64,000 nt of DNA, taken from positions 48,580-112,579 of the forward strand of contig JASWJB010000123.1 of assembly GCA_032433595.1 (NCBI GenBank), given 5' to 3'. The DNA is from Conoideocrella luteorostrata. Its lineage: Eukaryota > Ascomycota > Sordariomycetes > Hypocreales > Clavicipitaceae. Below the pieces are notes generated by a model. The model was not told the DNA's origin and did not search any database. It worked only from the letters and a program-made list of their open reading frames with translations. The stretch's first letter is position 1. Each line of letters starts with the position of its first letter. Shown here piece after piece: positions 11,367-24,782 of the stretch. The translations under genes were made by a program, and so were the position numbers.

Positions 11367-14300
11367 CGCGAAAGACCAAGAGGAGGGACGGGGAGGTGGG
11401 AGTGCGCGTATTCCGGAAGGCTCAGCTCAGTGACGGGTGCGGCGAGAATGCGCTCCAAGTTGCGGAGTTGTCTGGCGACAAAAGTTGAAGCTTTCCATGA
11501 CGGGAGCTTGCGAAAAACTGCCAGTGTGGGGCCCTGATGCTCGTAGAGCGAACTTGTCAACTTGGCTTAGTTAACTAACTAGTTAGTTAGTGCCAACTAC
11601 TATGGCCGTTGTGCCTAGCGGTCAAAGCGTACTTCGTAATTAACCACTATTTACTTCTGTGAATAGTTCCAAGGAGTTTTTTTTCTTCTTCTTATCAAAA
11701 AGGGCCTTCATCTTTTCTTATGGAGCTATCTTGAGCCGTTTGTCATGTTTGCAACCTAGACTGATTTGCTGCTGCTGTCGCTGTCACCCTCACCGGCGGC
11801 TCTATCCCAAGTTGCTAGGATGTAGCCACGGTTTCACTGAACTGTGCCCATTGTCTGGCGAGGTAATTCATGCATGTCACGGTTAACAACCAGACAGCGT
11901 CGCCTTCCAATTCCATTATCCGTCTTCCATGCGTCCGCTGGGTTGAATTGCGCGATGCGCTGTCAGTAGGTAGCTTGAGGAAACTCCGTCATCCGGTGCG
12001 ATGACGCGTGACGTAGATGTGCATGTTATGTAGTTTTACTCTGTGAGAACTTTCGCTATTATAATAAGCATCGCTATATCTCTGCACTTGTAAGGAAAGC
12101 TGAAATTCACGATTGCGTCCAGAACAAGCACTCTTCTTCTTCGCCAATCTCTCCAGACACCTCATGTCACAGACCAGCAAGCCTTCCCAATTAAAGACGA
12201 CCAACATTAACCAGCGCGGTGCCTAATGGTACGTATGATAGCATCCCAAGCCTGACCATCAAAAACAAGTGCAAATATAATCTCACTACGGAAGTAATTG
12301 TCAGGCTCACAGCCGCGCAGTGGGGACGACTGAAAAAAATAGCTGTACGCCTCAGCAGGGATTGGAAACGTTTTATTCTTAATAGTGCTTTACTGCCGGC
12401 ACGATGTGTGACAAATCAACGCCACTTGCTCGGACCAACAGTCAGGAGGATGCCGGCCCGGAGAACACCCAAGAAATATGAAAACGTAAGCACAACATCC
12501 CCGTCTTCCCGGTGCTTGCTTCCCTCCCCGGCCCGGGGGTGCATCATCAGTGAAAGCAGAGCTTTGCCTGAGATTTGCGATTAAGCTAGGCGAGGGCAAG
12601 AGCAGGGAGAAGCGTAGCTAATGGGCTGGTGCAAAGTGGAGATCATTTTTGTGCCTCTCTACTCCGTAATTAGTTTATTTATCAGTTTATTCGGCTATTA
12701 GTCAATGAAATTCGTGATGTATCGTGATATCCTGTATTGCGAAGATGTAGTGTTTAAAGGACCCTAAGGTACGGAAAAAAGGCGGTGAGATGCTGCTATA
12801 GAAGAAGCCAGTTGCAGGGGTGGGTTGCCGCAGGCGGCAAGGGCCCATGGAAGGGAACCAAAAAAAAAAAAAGTCACATTATATGGTTAGTAAAAACATC
12901 AGCGGTAGCATCGTCAACGTCAATATCAGACAAAAAGACCTTCGTCAATAGCATCGTTAGAAGCAGCTGCTGCAGAATTAACTTATCCGAAGCTTTCCCT
13001 GCGACTATGATGTCGATAAAATTGTCTAGCATGCATACAGTATCTCGTATTTAGAGATGGAGTCTGGATGTCGCTTGTCAGCTCACCAAAACAGCGCGCG
13101 ACATGACTTCTCCGGCAATCCGGATGACACTGGACAAGCCTATAGCCCTGAAAACGGCTCGGTGCGGACTGCGTCTTCTTGAGCGGCGATAACTGGTATC
13201 GAAGATAGGAATTTGGGACTTTATGCATGCAAACATTTCCGCATCTGTCGTGATTGGCCAACCACTCTATCTTGCATCGTCGGTGCAATCGGCTTCAACT
13301 CTCCGACAGTCTTTCTCAGCCTTCTCAGCCACTAGTATCATTCTGTACTCCGAACTGAAATTGCCAATACCTACTCCGTAGTTATTGCGTGTCCGCAACC
13401 GGGGACGATGGGTGTGTGTCTACCGGGTACCGGTGCCGCTACAAGAAAGACCGAGCGCCAGTTCTGTGAGAGCAAGGCCAAGATTTGGTGGCCGGCGCGG
13501 CACCGAAGTCCTCTGGTTCAGACCGAACAGCCGGAGTTAGAGAGTCTGCCCCGCCCACGGAATTACATTCAGGTTTTTTGTAGGCTCTGTGATGGCCGGG
13601 CGCAGCATCGATCAGTGCATAGTCTGATATGTTTGCCCGTGTCTGCTGTGACATGAAGCAAGCTTCAGACCCATTACTTATCACTCACGGTTCCTGCTGG
13701 GATGTTAATGACTATTACTGAGGAAGCTACGTACGCCTCTCAATGTGTTTAACGGCCGCTTCCAGACGGAGTTAAGCCTCCTCATCGCGCAGCCACGATG
13801 CAAGTCAGTAGTTAGTTAATGTGGACACCGGAACGGTCAAGCTATAAATCGAAGTTGTGGGGAGAGCTCCAGCGGACTTGTGCTGTAATCACAAAACGCT
13901 CGCCGACACCCGAAGAAGGACTGGGGTGAAAAATCGGCATTATCGCTATTGGGCGAGTGAGTCCGTCATGGAGAAAATGGTACTAATAACCGACCCGGGC
14001 CATCGCTCTTGGATTGTCAGTATCGGGGTTCAACAAACAACATCTGGCCCAGGCATCTGAGTGTCGGAGAACAATCTGCTCCCCGACCTGCCCCGTTGCG
14101 CTAGTCTCTTTGCCATTGTAAGATCTGTGTCATTGACGCTCCCGCTACTTTGGAACGCCTACAACTCCCCAGATGAATAGACTTCGATAGCGTATTGTGT
14201 TATGGAAGTGATATAGCCCAGGTGTGGCCCGTCATCAGCTTTGTTTGCGTTCGGTCTGAAAACTCTTTGTTGTAGACGGAGGGAGGTCAACAGAACGACA

Positions 14301-14722
14301 TTGTCCTCTGCAAGCCATCTGCATCGATTTGCCATTGGAGAAGTTTAACCCGTGTTAGACATACGTACTCTGGGTGGGCTCTTAACTGCTCCTGCTTCAA
14401 GTGAAGCTTGTGTGGCTGAAAGTCCGCTACACGCGACATCAGGCAGGCATGATCCTACTCCATAGTAACTAGTAACTCCACCTTCCTATTTATCAGCAAA
14501 CGCAGTTTCCAATGGGGCACTACGCGGCACACGGGCATCATCAAGCCCGAGGCCGCTCTAACGATATTCAGTAGCCAATATCCAGTGGTTTTGCAACATT
14601 CCATGTCCACTGATCGTTTCTGGTTAAAAAGAGAGCCCAAACCCACCCACGCCTATTCTTTGTCCATGGTTTTTGGCGTAGGCAAGGCAACGGGCGCCAC
14701 TCTCTTCCTTTAACGTCCAGAC
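11367..14722. other. 3.4-kb gene-free interval
   Basis: Lies between the divergent Csl4 and ABC-transporter genes, so it should contain both promoters. An A-run occurs at about 12860 and TACGGAGTA-like motifs near 12660, 13345 and 13373. No frame has recognisable protein motifs and no tRNA cloverleaf was seen. Confidence 0.5.
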
Positions 14723-17700
14723 ATGGCCGACCCGCCAGAGATGAAGGAGCTTAAAGCTCCTGACGCAGTAGCGGCAGCAGTGCAACCCACCAACGAGGAG
14801 CGCCATGATCAGCCATCCGATCCCGAAGACGGTGACCTTCACGTGGACGACAAGATCCTCAGCCGTGGCATTGGTGTGAAAGACGACGAAACAGGCGACA
14901 CCGAGGAAGAAGAAAATGAAGAGAAAAATCAAAATCAACTTGATGCGACCCATAGCTATGCAACGGACGCAAGTGTGGCTACTGGCGCACCGTCAACAGT
15001 GCAGCCACCGCCTTCAAAACCGTGGTACAAGAAAATGAATCCTCTACGTTGGGGTGCTATTCCCCCAGTGCCTAAAGAGCGAATCGTTTCCAGAGAGTAT
15101 GACGCTGGCTTATTCAGCAAATTGACCTTTCAATGGATGACTCCTCTCATGACGGTAAGAACAGGCATTACGACCTCTATTACAGATATTTTTTTTTCCA
15201 GATTATCTCGTCTCCCAAAGCACACATTATGCGACAACCGGCTTGCTCCTGGCATTCGACCGTGACAATCTTGGCAGGCTGCTATGAACCGTCATAGCCC
15301 AGTTCCGTGTTAGTTGAGCAAACGGAATTTACTGACTTGTCATTTGTAGACTGGTTATAAACGGCCGCTAGAAAAAGGCGATCTCTGGAGCGTAAACCCA
15401 AATCGAGCCGTCGAGCCACTCACACATAAAGTCAAAGAGTCCTTTCAACGGCGCGTTAAAAATGGCGAAAAGAATCCCCTTTTTTGGGCTCTCCACGAGA
15501 CATTCAAATTTGAATTTTGGCTCGGTGGCTTCTGTGCTCTGTTTACTTCAGTCTTACAGGTCATCGCTCCCTTTACCCTGCGTTTTCTCATCCAATTCGC
15601 TACAGATGCCTACGCTGCCAACGTAAGCGGCGGTCCTCCACCGCCCATCGGACATGGCATTGGTCTCACCATCGGTATTACTGCTATGCAGATCATTCAG
15701 GCCTTCGGTATCAGCCACTTCATATTTCGAGGTATGATGATGGGCGGCCAGAGCAGGGCTGTGTTGATCGGGCTCATTTATGAAAAGGCCATGGTCATTT
15801 CTGGTAGGGCCAGAGCCGGCGGCACCAAGGCGTTGATGATGCCCGAGACGGACGAAGTTCATGGCAACGAGAAAGGCAAGGAGAAAGTGAGTATTGATGA
15901 GAAGGCAGGCAGGAGCAAAAAGAACAGCAGGAAGAGTAAGAGGGGCCTACCCAGTCAAGACGGGCTTGGCTGGGCAAATGGCCGCATCGTCAACTTGATG
16001 AGTGTTGATACCTACCGTATTGACCAAGCTTGCGCGTTATTCCACACCATTTGGACCTCCCCAATTGTTTGTCTCATAACGTTGGTATTACTACTTGTCA
16101 ACTTGACTTACAGCGCATTGGCAGGCTTTGCCCTGCTTGTCATCGGAATCCCGGCCCTGACCAAGGCCATCCAAAGCCTTTTCCGCCGCCGCAAGGCCAT
16201 CAACAAGATCACTGACCAGCGCGTGTCTTTGATGCAGGAGATTCTTCAGTCTGTGCGATTTGTCAAATACTTTGGATGGGAAAAGGCCTTTATTGCACGC
16301 TTGGGAGAAATTCGAGCCAAAGAAATTTACTCAATTCAAGTGTTGCTGGCTATTCGAAATGGCATCAACGCGGTCAGCATGTCTTTACCCATTTTCGCGT
16401 CGATGCTGTCCTTCATCGTGTATTCAGTTACAAGTCATGACTTGGCCCCGGCCGAGGTATTCTCGTCTCTCGCACTATTCAATGGCTTGCGTATCCCCCT
16501 CAATCTTCTTCCTCTCGTGTTGGGTCAAGTTACTGATGGCTGGTCATCAATGAAGCGAATTGAGGAATTTCTGAAGCAAGAAGAGCAAGAGGAGGAGGTC
16601 ATTCACAGACCAGATGGTGAAAGCGCTGTAGAGATGATTGATGCTGGATTCACTTGGGAGAGAACCACTGCAAAAGACCCCGAAAAAGGCACAACTCGCG
16701 ACGGAGGAAAACATAAGCAAAGTGCCAAGGGGGAAACTCCCGCAAGTACGCCTGCGGAGCCGCACGACTCCGCAAGCACGTTAGCTGAGGAGCGTGAACC
16801 ATTCGCACTGCAGGATATGAATTTTCAGATCAAGCGTAATGAGCTGGTAGCCGTCATTGGAACTGTTGGAAGTGGCAAAAGTTCTTTACTTGCGGCTTTG
16901 GCCGGCGATATGCGGAAAACACAAGGCGATGTTGTATACGGCGCCTCTCGATCATTCTGCCCTCAATATGCCTGGATTCAAAACACCACACTTCAGAACA
17001 ACATCACTTTTGGAAAAGAAATGAATCGTCCTTGGTACCGAGAAGTAATCAAAGCGTAAGTAAATTCCGCAGAGACCATCGGACTTCAACTACTGACATA
17101 TTAAATTCTCTATACAGCTGTGCATTGCAAGCGGACCTAGAGATGCTCCCCAATGGAGACCAGACCGAAATCGGTGAGCGAGGTATCACCATCTCTGGTG
17201 GCCAGAAACAGCGCCTCAACATAGCTCGTGCCATCTACTTTGATGCCGACATTGTCCTTATGGATGATCCCCTCAGCGCGGTGGACGCACATGTGGGCAG
17301 ACACATTTTCGATAATGCTATTTTGGGTCTTCTCAAAGACAAGTGCCGAATCCTTGCAACGCATCAGCTGTGGGTCCTCAATCGTTGTGACAGAATCATC
17401 TGGATGGACGGCGGCAGGATTCAAGCTGTTGATACATTTGACAATCTGATGAGAGATCACAAGGGATTCCAGACACTTATGGAGACTACGGCTGTTGAAG
17501 AGAAACAAGAAGAACCTGAGGTTGTCGCACCTGCTGATCTTGCTGAAGAGCGTAAGAAACGGAGGGCAAACAAGAAGGGTGCGGCTCTCATGCAACAAGA
17601 AGAAAAGGCTCAGGCAAGTGTGCCCTGGTCCGTTTATGGCGCATATGTTCGCGCTTCTGGTTCTATATTCAATGCCCCACTGGTCATTATTATCCTGGTC

Positions 17701-19419
17701 GTATCCCAAGGTGCCAACATTGCCACGGGTCTGTGGTTGTCATGGTGGACGTCGAACAAGTTTGGGTATTCCACTGGAGAATACATCGGAATCTATGCCG
17801 CACTTGGTTTCGTGCAAGCACTTCTGATGTTTGCTTTCTCCGTGTCCTTATCTGTTCTAGGAACCAATTCGAGCAAGGTCATGTTGCGAGACGCCGTCCA
17901 ACGCGTGCTACGCGCTCCTATGTCCTTCTTTGACACTACGCCTCTTGGCCGCATTACCAACCGCTTCTCTCGAGATGTCGATGTCATGGATAATAATTTG
18001 ACTGACGCCATTCGCATGTACTTTTTAACATTGGTGATGATCACTTCGGTATTCGTCCTCATCATCGCCTACTTTCATTGGTTCGCCATTGCTCTCGTTC
18101 CACTGTACTGCGTCTTCATCTTTTCCGCCTCGTACTACCGGGCTTCTGCCCGTGAAGTCAAGCGATTCGAGTCCGTCTTGCGATCAAACGTCTTCGCTAA
18201 ATTTGGCGAGGGTCTCAGCGGAGTTGCGTCTATTAGAGCATACGGACTCAAAAATCATTTCATTAACGAGCTTCGACGAGCAATCGACGAAATGGACGGC
18301 GCTTATTTCCTCACGTTTTCGAATCAGCGATGGCTATCATTTCGTTTAGATATGGTGGGGACTGCCCTCGTCTTCACAGTAGCCATTCTAGTCGTCACTT
18401 CGCGATTCAATGTCAACCCCTCTATTGGCGGTCTTGTCTTGAGTTATATCCTGTCTATTGTACAGATGTTACAATTCTCCATTCGGCAGTTGGCAGAGGT
18501 GGAAAACGGCATGAATGCTGTAGAACGACTACAGCACTATGGTACCGAGTTAGAGGAGGAGGCACCTTTACACACTGTTGATGTCCGTGAGACTTGGCCG
18601 GAAAAGGGTGAGATTATTTTCGACAACGTTGAAATGCGTTACCGCGAAAATCTGCCCCTGGTGCTGCAAGGATTATCAATGAACATACGAGGCGGAGAGC
18701 GAATTGGCATCATCGGTCGCACGGGAGCTGGCAAGAGTTCCATTATGAGCACGCTGTTCCGCCTTGTCGAAATATCAGGCGGTACCATTTCGATTGACGG
18801 CATTAACATATCAACGGTAGGTCTCTACGACCTCCGCTCCCGTCTTGCCATCATTCCTCAGGATCCTACTCTCTTCCGCGGAACAGTACGCAGCAATCTT
18901 GATCCGTTCAACGAGCACACGGACCTAGAGTTATGGTCCGCCCTCCGTCAGGCTGATCTCATCCCTGCCGATGCATCCATTGCCGATCGCTTAACCGACT
19001 CGTCTCGCATTAACCTCGACAGCATCGTCGAGGAAGACGGACTCAACTTCTCCTTAGGTCAGCGTCAGCTCATGGCCCTGGCCCGTGCTCTCGTCCGCGG
19101 ATCACAAATCATTGTCTGCGATGAGGCAACATCTTCCGTAGACATGGAAACAGACGACAAGATCCAAAACACAATGGCTACTGGCTTCAAGGGCAAGACG
19201 CTCTTGTGTATCGCCCATCGCCTCCGCACGATCATTGGCTATGATCGTATTTGTGTCATGGATGCAGGCCAGATTGCCGAGATGGATACCCCTATTGCAT
19301 TGTGGCAGGGCGGTGGCATTTTCAGGAGTATGTGCGACCGCAGCGGTATCCGACCCGAAGATATCCAGGGCGCCAGGGAGGGAATTGCTGCTTTGGACGC
19401 CAGCGGAGCAAACATTTGA
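14723..19419 (+). CDS. ABC transporter, ABCC/MRP family, Yor1-like
   Basis: Three exons (14723-15154, 15350-17055, 17118-19419) join in phase to 1479 residues. This is a full-size ATP-driven exporter with two transmembrane-domain/nucleotide-binding-domain halves and no extra N-terminal TMD0, the size of yeast Yor1 (multidrug and phospholipid export). NBD1 has Walker A GTVGSGKSS (about residue 648), signature ISGGQKQR (about 738) and Walker B IVLMDD. NBD2 has Walker A GRTGAGKSS (about 1246), the ABCC-style signature FSLGQRQ (about 1357) and Walker B IIVCDEATSS (about 1378). The second NBD1-region intron falls just before the signature. NBD1 Walker B ends in Asp rather than Glu, as in ABCC proteins with one degenerate site. 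The N-terminus (1-110) is acidic and cytosolic. Membrane location (plasma or vacuole) cannot be told from sequence. Confidence 0.93.
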
Positions 19420-20565
19420 TGTACGTCTCATAAACGGTTTATTACAATCATCCCCTATAATCGACATCCGATGAAGTCGGATCGTCGCGAATTTAAAGGC
19501 ATGAAAAAACATGTAAACACAGAATTATTTACTGAAGTATACATATATGCAATCCATAGGTCAGAAGGACATCGGTATAATAAAATACGCAAGGAAACGG
19601 CACTGGAGCAATACAAGGGCAGGCATATTAGCTTATTGGGGTGGTGTTTGGCATGGAAGCACATATTTGTCCATCCAGGATACCGAGAAATACTTGAATC
19701 CCTCGTGATTATGTACATCTCTCTCTCTCATAGACAAAAACCAAAAAAAATAATAAAAAAATTGTATAAATGGTATTAGTTTTACTGCATTGCTCCTTTT
19801 ATTATCCATCTAGTTATTGTGCACACGGAGGAGACTGCAACCCAACAACTGGCCAACCATAGACCTGAAATATGTGCTATTCAAATACAGACCAAAGAAA
19901 CAAATTTAAAAAACCGAACAGTTGGACTCTGTAGTCCTCGTCTAGGGTAGTTATGCAAAAAATTCCGTGGTGGCTGGCGATTAGTTGCGCTGTGTTTCGC
20001 TTCCTTACTTCCGTGCATAGGCAATCTCCTTGTTCTGAAAGTTTGTGCTTGCAGACTATGTTTTCTTGTTGGAGCTGTTCCTCCAAGTCAGTCGTCAAAA
20101 ATGGAGGCTTGTATGTTATGCACGGGTAGCATCCCTTTGCTTGATACCCATTGCCCCTCCACCGACAACGCCGTAATTTGACAGTTTTAAAATGCTGATG
20201 ACACCCAAAATGCAAACACGCTTTATTACTCAAAAGAACGCCAGAACCTAGTAGAATCAATCCTCCATATATACAGTGGGAGTACTCATGTACCTTCAAA
20301 GCCACTGTCCCAAGGGCAGCTGGGGGGGAAACAAAAGGTAACGGCTTGATACCATTTGCACCAGTCTTCTGCCTCTATAACTGTTTTACACAGCGGGGCA
20401 CTATGTTTGTTTAATTCTAACGAATTCTAATATTATTCCATTGCTATTGTTGTGACAGCATGGCACATCGTGCATGGGCAAGCTCTATGCATGTGATCCG
20501 AAGGGCGATGCAAATGCTTGATGCCACATACGGCACTAGGTGCGCCGTTTGTCTACCGCCCGGAT
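19420..20565. other. Intergenic, convergent 3' ends
   Basis: AT-rich DNA between convergent genes. Poly-A-like runs near 19740-19765 are compatible with 3' UTR/polyadenylation of the ABC gene. A 142-codon minus-strand frame (19877-20305) is Cys- and Leu-rich but matches nothing I know. Confidence 0.5.
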
Positions 20566-21648
20566 TTAGAAGCGACTGGCGGGACTACCAGTGCGGTGAG
20601 GGCCTGAGGATGGGGGCATCTGAGGTGGTGGCAGCGCACTGGGGTCGTCCATCAGGAGGTCTTCGAGGTAGGCGCTCGGGGCACGTTGACCGGGTACCAA
20701 GTTTACGTTCAGCGAGCTCGTGCTGGGATCACGACGAGCTCCAACTTGAGGAGAGTCAGGAGGCGAAATATCCATCGTATTGCGAGAGGGGTTTGCGTAG
20801 TGACCCCGAGAATCGGATCGAAGGTTTGCCAAACTGATCGAATTTGTCTGGTCGACTCCTCCTGGCGAACTGGTGCCGGCAGCATAAAAACCCGAAGGCA
20901 AGAACTGGGACGCGCGATTCGAGGAAGAACTAGCTCCGGCAGTGGGAGAAAAGAACAAGTTCGACTGGCTGGGCGTAGCTGACGGTATGGGACCGCGGTT
21001 GGTTCTGCGTACACCACGTCCAGCTGAGGCAGCAGTCGTAGCACCACCTCCGGTAGCACCCAAAGACATGGACGAAGCTTGGTCGGTGTACTTGTAGAAC
21101 GGCGCAGGAGGAATGGGAAAGCCAGTCTTGAGGTCGTTGCTATGCTGTGCCATGGCGGCACGTTCAACGGAACGGTGGAGCATTAGGCTGACGATGCTGC
21201 GCCAGAGCAGAATAGCCAAGCCTAGAGCACCCAATATGGCACCAACAACGATAAACACGGTGCCATCAGGGAGATTGGACTGTTGCATGAATGGTGCATT
21301 GTTCGTCGGAGGCACGCTCGGGGGAGGGTAGTCAGGAATTACACCCGGACCAGTCAAAGTAGGGTATCGAGTCGAACCGCCGGCGGTGGTCGTCTGAGGG
21401 CCGCCTGTGATGGAGACTTTGGTAGGAGCAGAGTCACTGGTTACCACAGACCCAGTGTTGGTGATGGACACCTTGTCTGAAGAAGATGAAGGGGTTTCTG
21501 ACGATTTGCTGCTATCCGTGGCGGATGGTGTCGAGGAAGGGCTCTCTGGTGTGCTTGAAGGCGAATCTCGCTGAGCCATTGCAGGAGCCACTAAGGCAAC
21601 GGCTGAGAAGAGGAGGGAGGGCCCCGAAATATACCTTGCAGGTCGCAT
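20566..21648 (-). CDS. Csi2/Prm5-like single-pass membrane protein
   Basis: A 360-residue protein. Residues 1-25 form a signal peptide (hydrophobic core SLLFSAVALVAPAMA). Residues 26-120 are a Ser/Thr/Pro-rich, probably O-glycosylated lumenal or extracellular stretch. Residues 129-149 are one transmembrane helix (VFIVVGAILGALGLAILLW) with a following RSIVSLMLHRSVERA segment. The rest is a disordered, Ser/Pro-rich cytosolic tail ending in Pro-rich repeats. This layout matches the fungal Csi2 and YNL058C/Prm5 group, linked in yeast to chitin deposition, the vacuole or cell-wall stress; which paralogue it represents cannot be told by eye. It is a single exon with the first ATG at 21648. Function is inferred from family resemblance only. 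Confidence 0.7.
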   Translation of the reverse strand: MRPARYISGPSLLFSAVALVAPAMAQRDSPSSTPESPSSTPSATDSSKSSETPSSSSDKVSITNTGSVVTSDSAPTKVSITGGPQTTTAGGSTRYPTLTGPGVIPDYPPPSVPPTNNAPFMQQSNLPDGTVFIVVGAILGALGLAILLWRSIVSLMLHRSVERAAMAQHSNDLKTGFPIPPAPFYKYTDQASSMSLGATGGGATTAASAGRGVRRTNRGPIPSATPSQSNLFFSPTAGASSSSNRASQFLPSGFYAAGTSSPGGVDQTNSISLANLRSDSRGHYANPSRNTMDISPPDSPQVGARRDPSTSSLNVNLVPGQRAPSAYLEDLLMDDPSALPPPQMPPSSGPHRTGSPASRF

Positions 21649-23493
21649 GGTGAGAAATGAAGCGTGGGCGACAATTGCTAAAGCAATCTGAACGTTTCCG
21701 ATGACCCTCGGTGCGATTCAATGTCGGTTCTTGCGGTGTTGTTGCCAATACCAGCGGTGGTCGACTTCTCGGGACGCTGGTGTTGTTTCCAACCGTTACC
21801 CCTTGTGATCGCGTTGCCGTTGTTGATGGAAGAATAGGTCGTCGACTTATCCAAATGCCGGTGCTGTCTCTCAGAGTTAGCCTTCGTGGGGTACGTGCCC
21901 GCTGCAGAAGAAAGCAGAGGAGACCAGGCACGAAAAGATTAAGACCTTGCTGGGAGCAGAGAAGTTATGATGATCTCAAAAGGTCAGAGTTATCGAGCGT
22001 CGAGTGTCGAGTGGAGTATCGAGACACGTAAATCTAGGCCCAGGGATGGGGGCAGGACGCCCTCGTCCATGCAGTGCTCGAGTTGCACAGTGACGACGAG
22101 TGGCTTCAGGGGGCAGCAAGCCCCCCGCTTTTAATTTTTTTTTAAGCGCCATTAAGGCTGTGGGCCCTTTCTGCGCGCCTTCTGCCATAAGCACAGCGGA
22201 ATTTACATGCAAGCGTGCCTAATGCATGTGTCCGCGTTGCAGTCTTGCTGCATGTCCATGCACGCCTTTTCTTGCCCTGGCATCGCTAGCTTTTACACTG
22301 CATAACTCACCTGAACCTAATAAAATCTATTATGTATGTCACCTTTATCATCGCCTTTTATCTAGCTTTGACGTGGCTTCTTTGAGCGCCCTTGCTCCCC
22401 ACCTATGATGATATATTTCTGTTGCTTGCGATTTGACCTTGCAGCCAATGTGCAATCGAGTCTTGCGACCGACCAGTAATTTGACCGGCATTTTTACCTT
22501 TCCATATGCTTATTTCGAGAAGATTCAATTTATAGCGGAAGTGCTCTGTCGGGTGGAGAGCACAAAGTCTGCGCGCGTGGCAGCTCGACTCGACAAAATC
22601 GCAAGGCAAGAGGGAGGAGACGCCATAAATAAACTTCCAACGGTCAAGTGTAGGTGGCCGCCAATTTAACCCATGAGACGGCGGCATTGAGCGCCCTGTG
22701 ATGTTTTGAGAAGCCTAGCAATTTTAATAGCCTTTAATCCTGCTCCTATCAAAAGTACGGTCATGCCGCGTTCAAAATCTTGGCTACATTGAAAGCGCAC
22801 GAGAGCAGCCGAGCCGAATTTTGTGCAGGGAGTGTGCCGTCTAAGACTTATTATGAATGCATTGGTGGATGGACACCGACTTTTGTTTCTGTCTGTAATT
22901 GGTGACGGCATTTACCCTCACTCCAAAAGCAATGCCTTTGCAAGAAGCAATGGGAATACTGCCAAAACGCTAGAATGATGTCGCATGTTCTTAATCTCAA
23001 GCAAATCAATTTCTTGCTACGACCACGCTAATCAACGGGTCGGCGTCAACGTGACAGCCGTCGACCTCGTATAAATGCAATTCGAACACGAGTTCGATTT
23101 TAGATCGAGTTGACCATGTATATACAAAAACTGTCTTATCAAAACAAGTAATTTATTAATTTTATTTCGTGTCTTGCTTATCTTATCTGTTCATGTACCG
23201 CTGTATGATCTCTTTTCTTTCTTTCCGTCTTTTTCGACAATTGAGGCCAGGGGTCATGGTCATGGCGTGGCCACATTTCGCTGGCAGCTGCCACACGTGA
23301 CTGGCGTCTCATTGATGGACCCGGCCATGACGTGCGACGCCTCGTAATCTCAAGCTTCCGGGTTACCTTCCACCTTAGCTTCTCGCCGACGACATCCTAT
23401 CAATTAAATCAACTCTGTGCGCACTCTCCAGCCGACACAACGCCTCAAACCCCGACAAAACATATTCGCCGACAACCCGGGTAGACTGCCATC
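21649..23493. other. Divergent intergenic region
   Basis: Separates the divergent Csi2-like and TMEM50-like genes and should hold both promoters. Long pyrimidine-rich tracts occur near 23208-23232 and before the next start. No supported gene. Confidence 0.5.
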
Positions 23494-24190
23494 ATGGAAG
23501 AGGAACGCCTATGGAAGTTTCGTCGGCCTGAGTGGCTGAACAGCGCATGGGCACGCAACTTTGGCGTTTACACATCGGGAGCTCTGGTAAGTCGCCATGA
23601 GGACCTCATTTCTTCAGAATCAGCTGTTTTCGGTCTGCACGCAGCTGTATACCACACCCACTTTCATGTATGCGAGCACATGACGGCTAACAATGGTCTC
23701 CTGCGATACAGTTCTCAATCGCCTTCTACGTCATGCTCGATTCAGCCGTCTGGTCCAAGTCCCCGAGGAATGGGTCCGACGTCCATGTCAAATTTGTCGA
23801 CTGGCTGCCCCTCATATTCTCCAGCTTGGGCATGTTGATCATAAACTCAGTTGAGAAGCAACGCTTAAGCGCCGACTCTTTCAGCTACAGCGGGTCTGGT
23901 GTGGCCTGGAAGGCTCGGGTCGTCTTGTTTTTAGGTTTTGCTGCCCTTGCAGGAGGCATGGCTGGAGGCGTGACGGTGTTTGTGCTCAAATTTGCGGTTC
24001 CAGGAGTTGCTATGCCGGCGCTAAGCATGGGTATCGAGAACCTGGTCAGCAATGCTCTCGTTGGATTTAGGTTGGTTTGACATTTCTACAGCACTTACAT
24101 GTGGGCACTTGCTAATGGTTTTGCAGCTCTGTGGTGCTCTGGATTAGCCAGAATATGGAGGACGAATATTCGTATAACTTGTCGATATAA
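23494..24190 (+). CDS. TMEM50/UPF0220 family membrane protein (Vps68-like)
   Basis: Three exons (23494-23586, 23712-24070, 24127-24190) join in phase to 171 residues with about four transmembrane helices: around GVYTSGALFSIAFYVMLDSAV, DWLPLIFSSLGMLIINSV, WKARVVLFLGFAALAGGMAGG and NALVGFSSVVLWISQ. The family includes human TMEM50A/B and yeast Vps68, which acts in endosome/vacuole trafficking with Vps55. The motif MLIINSVEK after the second helix is typical. Donors are gtaagt and gttggt, acceptors acag and gcag, and exon 3 restores the last helix. The intron in exon 1/2 also encodes a chance frame that should be ignored. Family assignment is good; role is known only from homologues. Confidence 0.88.
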
Positions 24191-24782
24191 TGAAGCTGCA
24201 AGATTGAAGCTCTACAGGGTGGGGGTAACAATTGCAAGGATCCTGGCAACGAGCTTTGAGCTTTGAGGATGCAGGAAGGATGGTCTGAGTTTACAAATAT
24301 TGCAGCGACGTTGTTGTTCTTTACCTACTAACAATTGGAGTGGTATCTGATTGGCCCAATGAACCATTGGTATTACTTACCTAGCCCCTTCGTGCTCTTA
24401 ATAGCCAACGTAGTGTATACTCGATGTGGACAACTCTCGTTCCGTTATGTTGTTACAATACTGCAAAATTACTACCCGCTTGATCGCCATCTTGGTATAT
24501 TTGGCCATCACAAAATAAAGGACGTGATCACAAATGACATGGCTGACGGCTGGTTGCGAACGGTTCAAGTGTTGACACGAAGAAAGGCAGCGATCGACGA
24601 TTGACTGACCCCGCCCTTGTTAGTGTGCCCACCCGCTATCGGCCGGACCCAGCGTCAACAGCAAGCGCCATATCGACTTCACCCCACCACTTGATCTCTC
24701 CGCTTCACAATAGCACTTTTATTTACAGCCATCCATCACATATACGACTTCACTTTACGGAGTACAAATAAAAGCATCCCCA
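24191..24782. other. Intergenic
   Basis: Presumptive 3' UTR of the TMEM50-like gene and promoter of the next gene, including one TACGGAGTA motif about 20 bases before the next start codon. Nothing else is seen. Confidence 0.55.

Noticed and set aside
11099..11560. 153-codon minus-strand frame overlapping Csl4
   Set aside because: Shadow of Csl4 exon 1 in another frame; the Csl4 frame carries the family motifs.
19877..20305. 142-codon minus-strand frame rich in Cys and Leu
   Set aside because: Located in AT-rich 3'-flanking DNA; no signal peptide pattern or known Cys motif.
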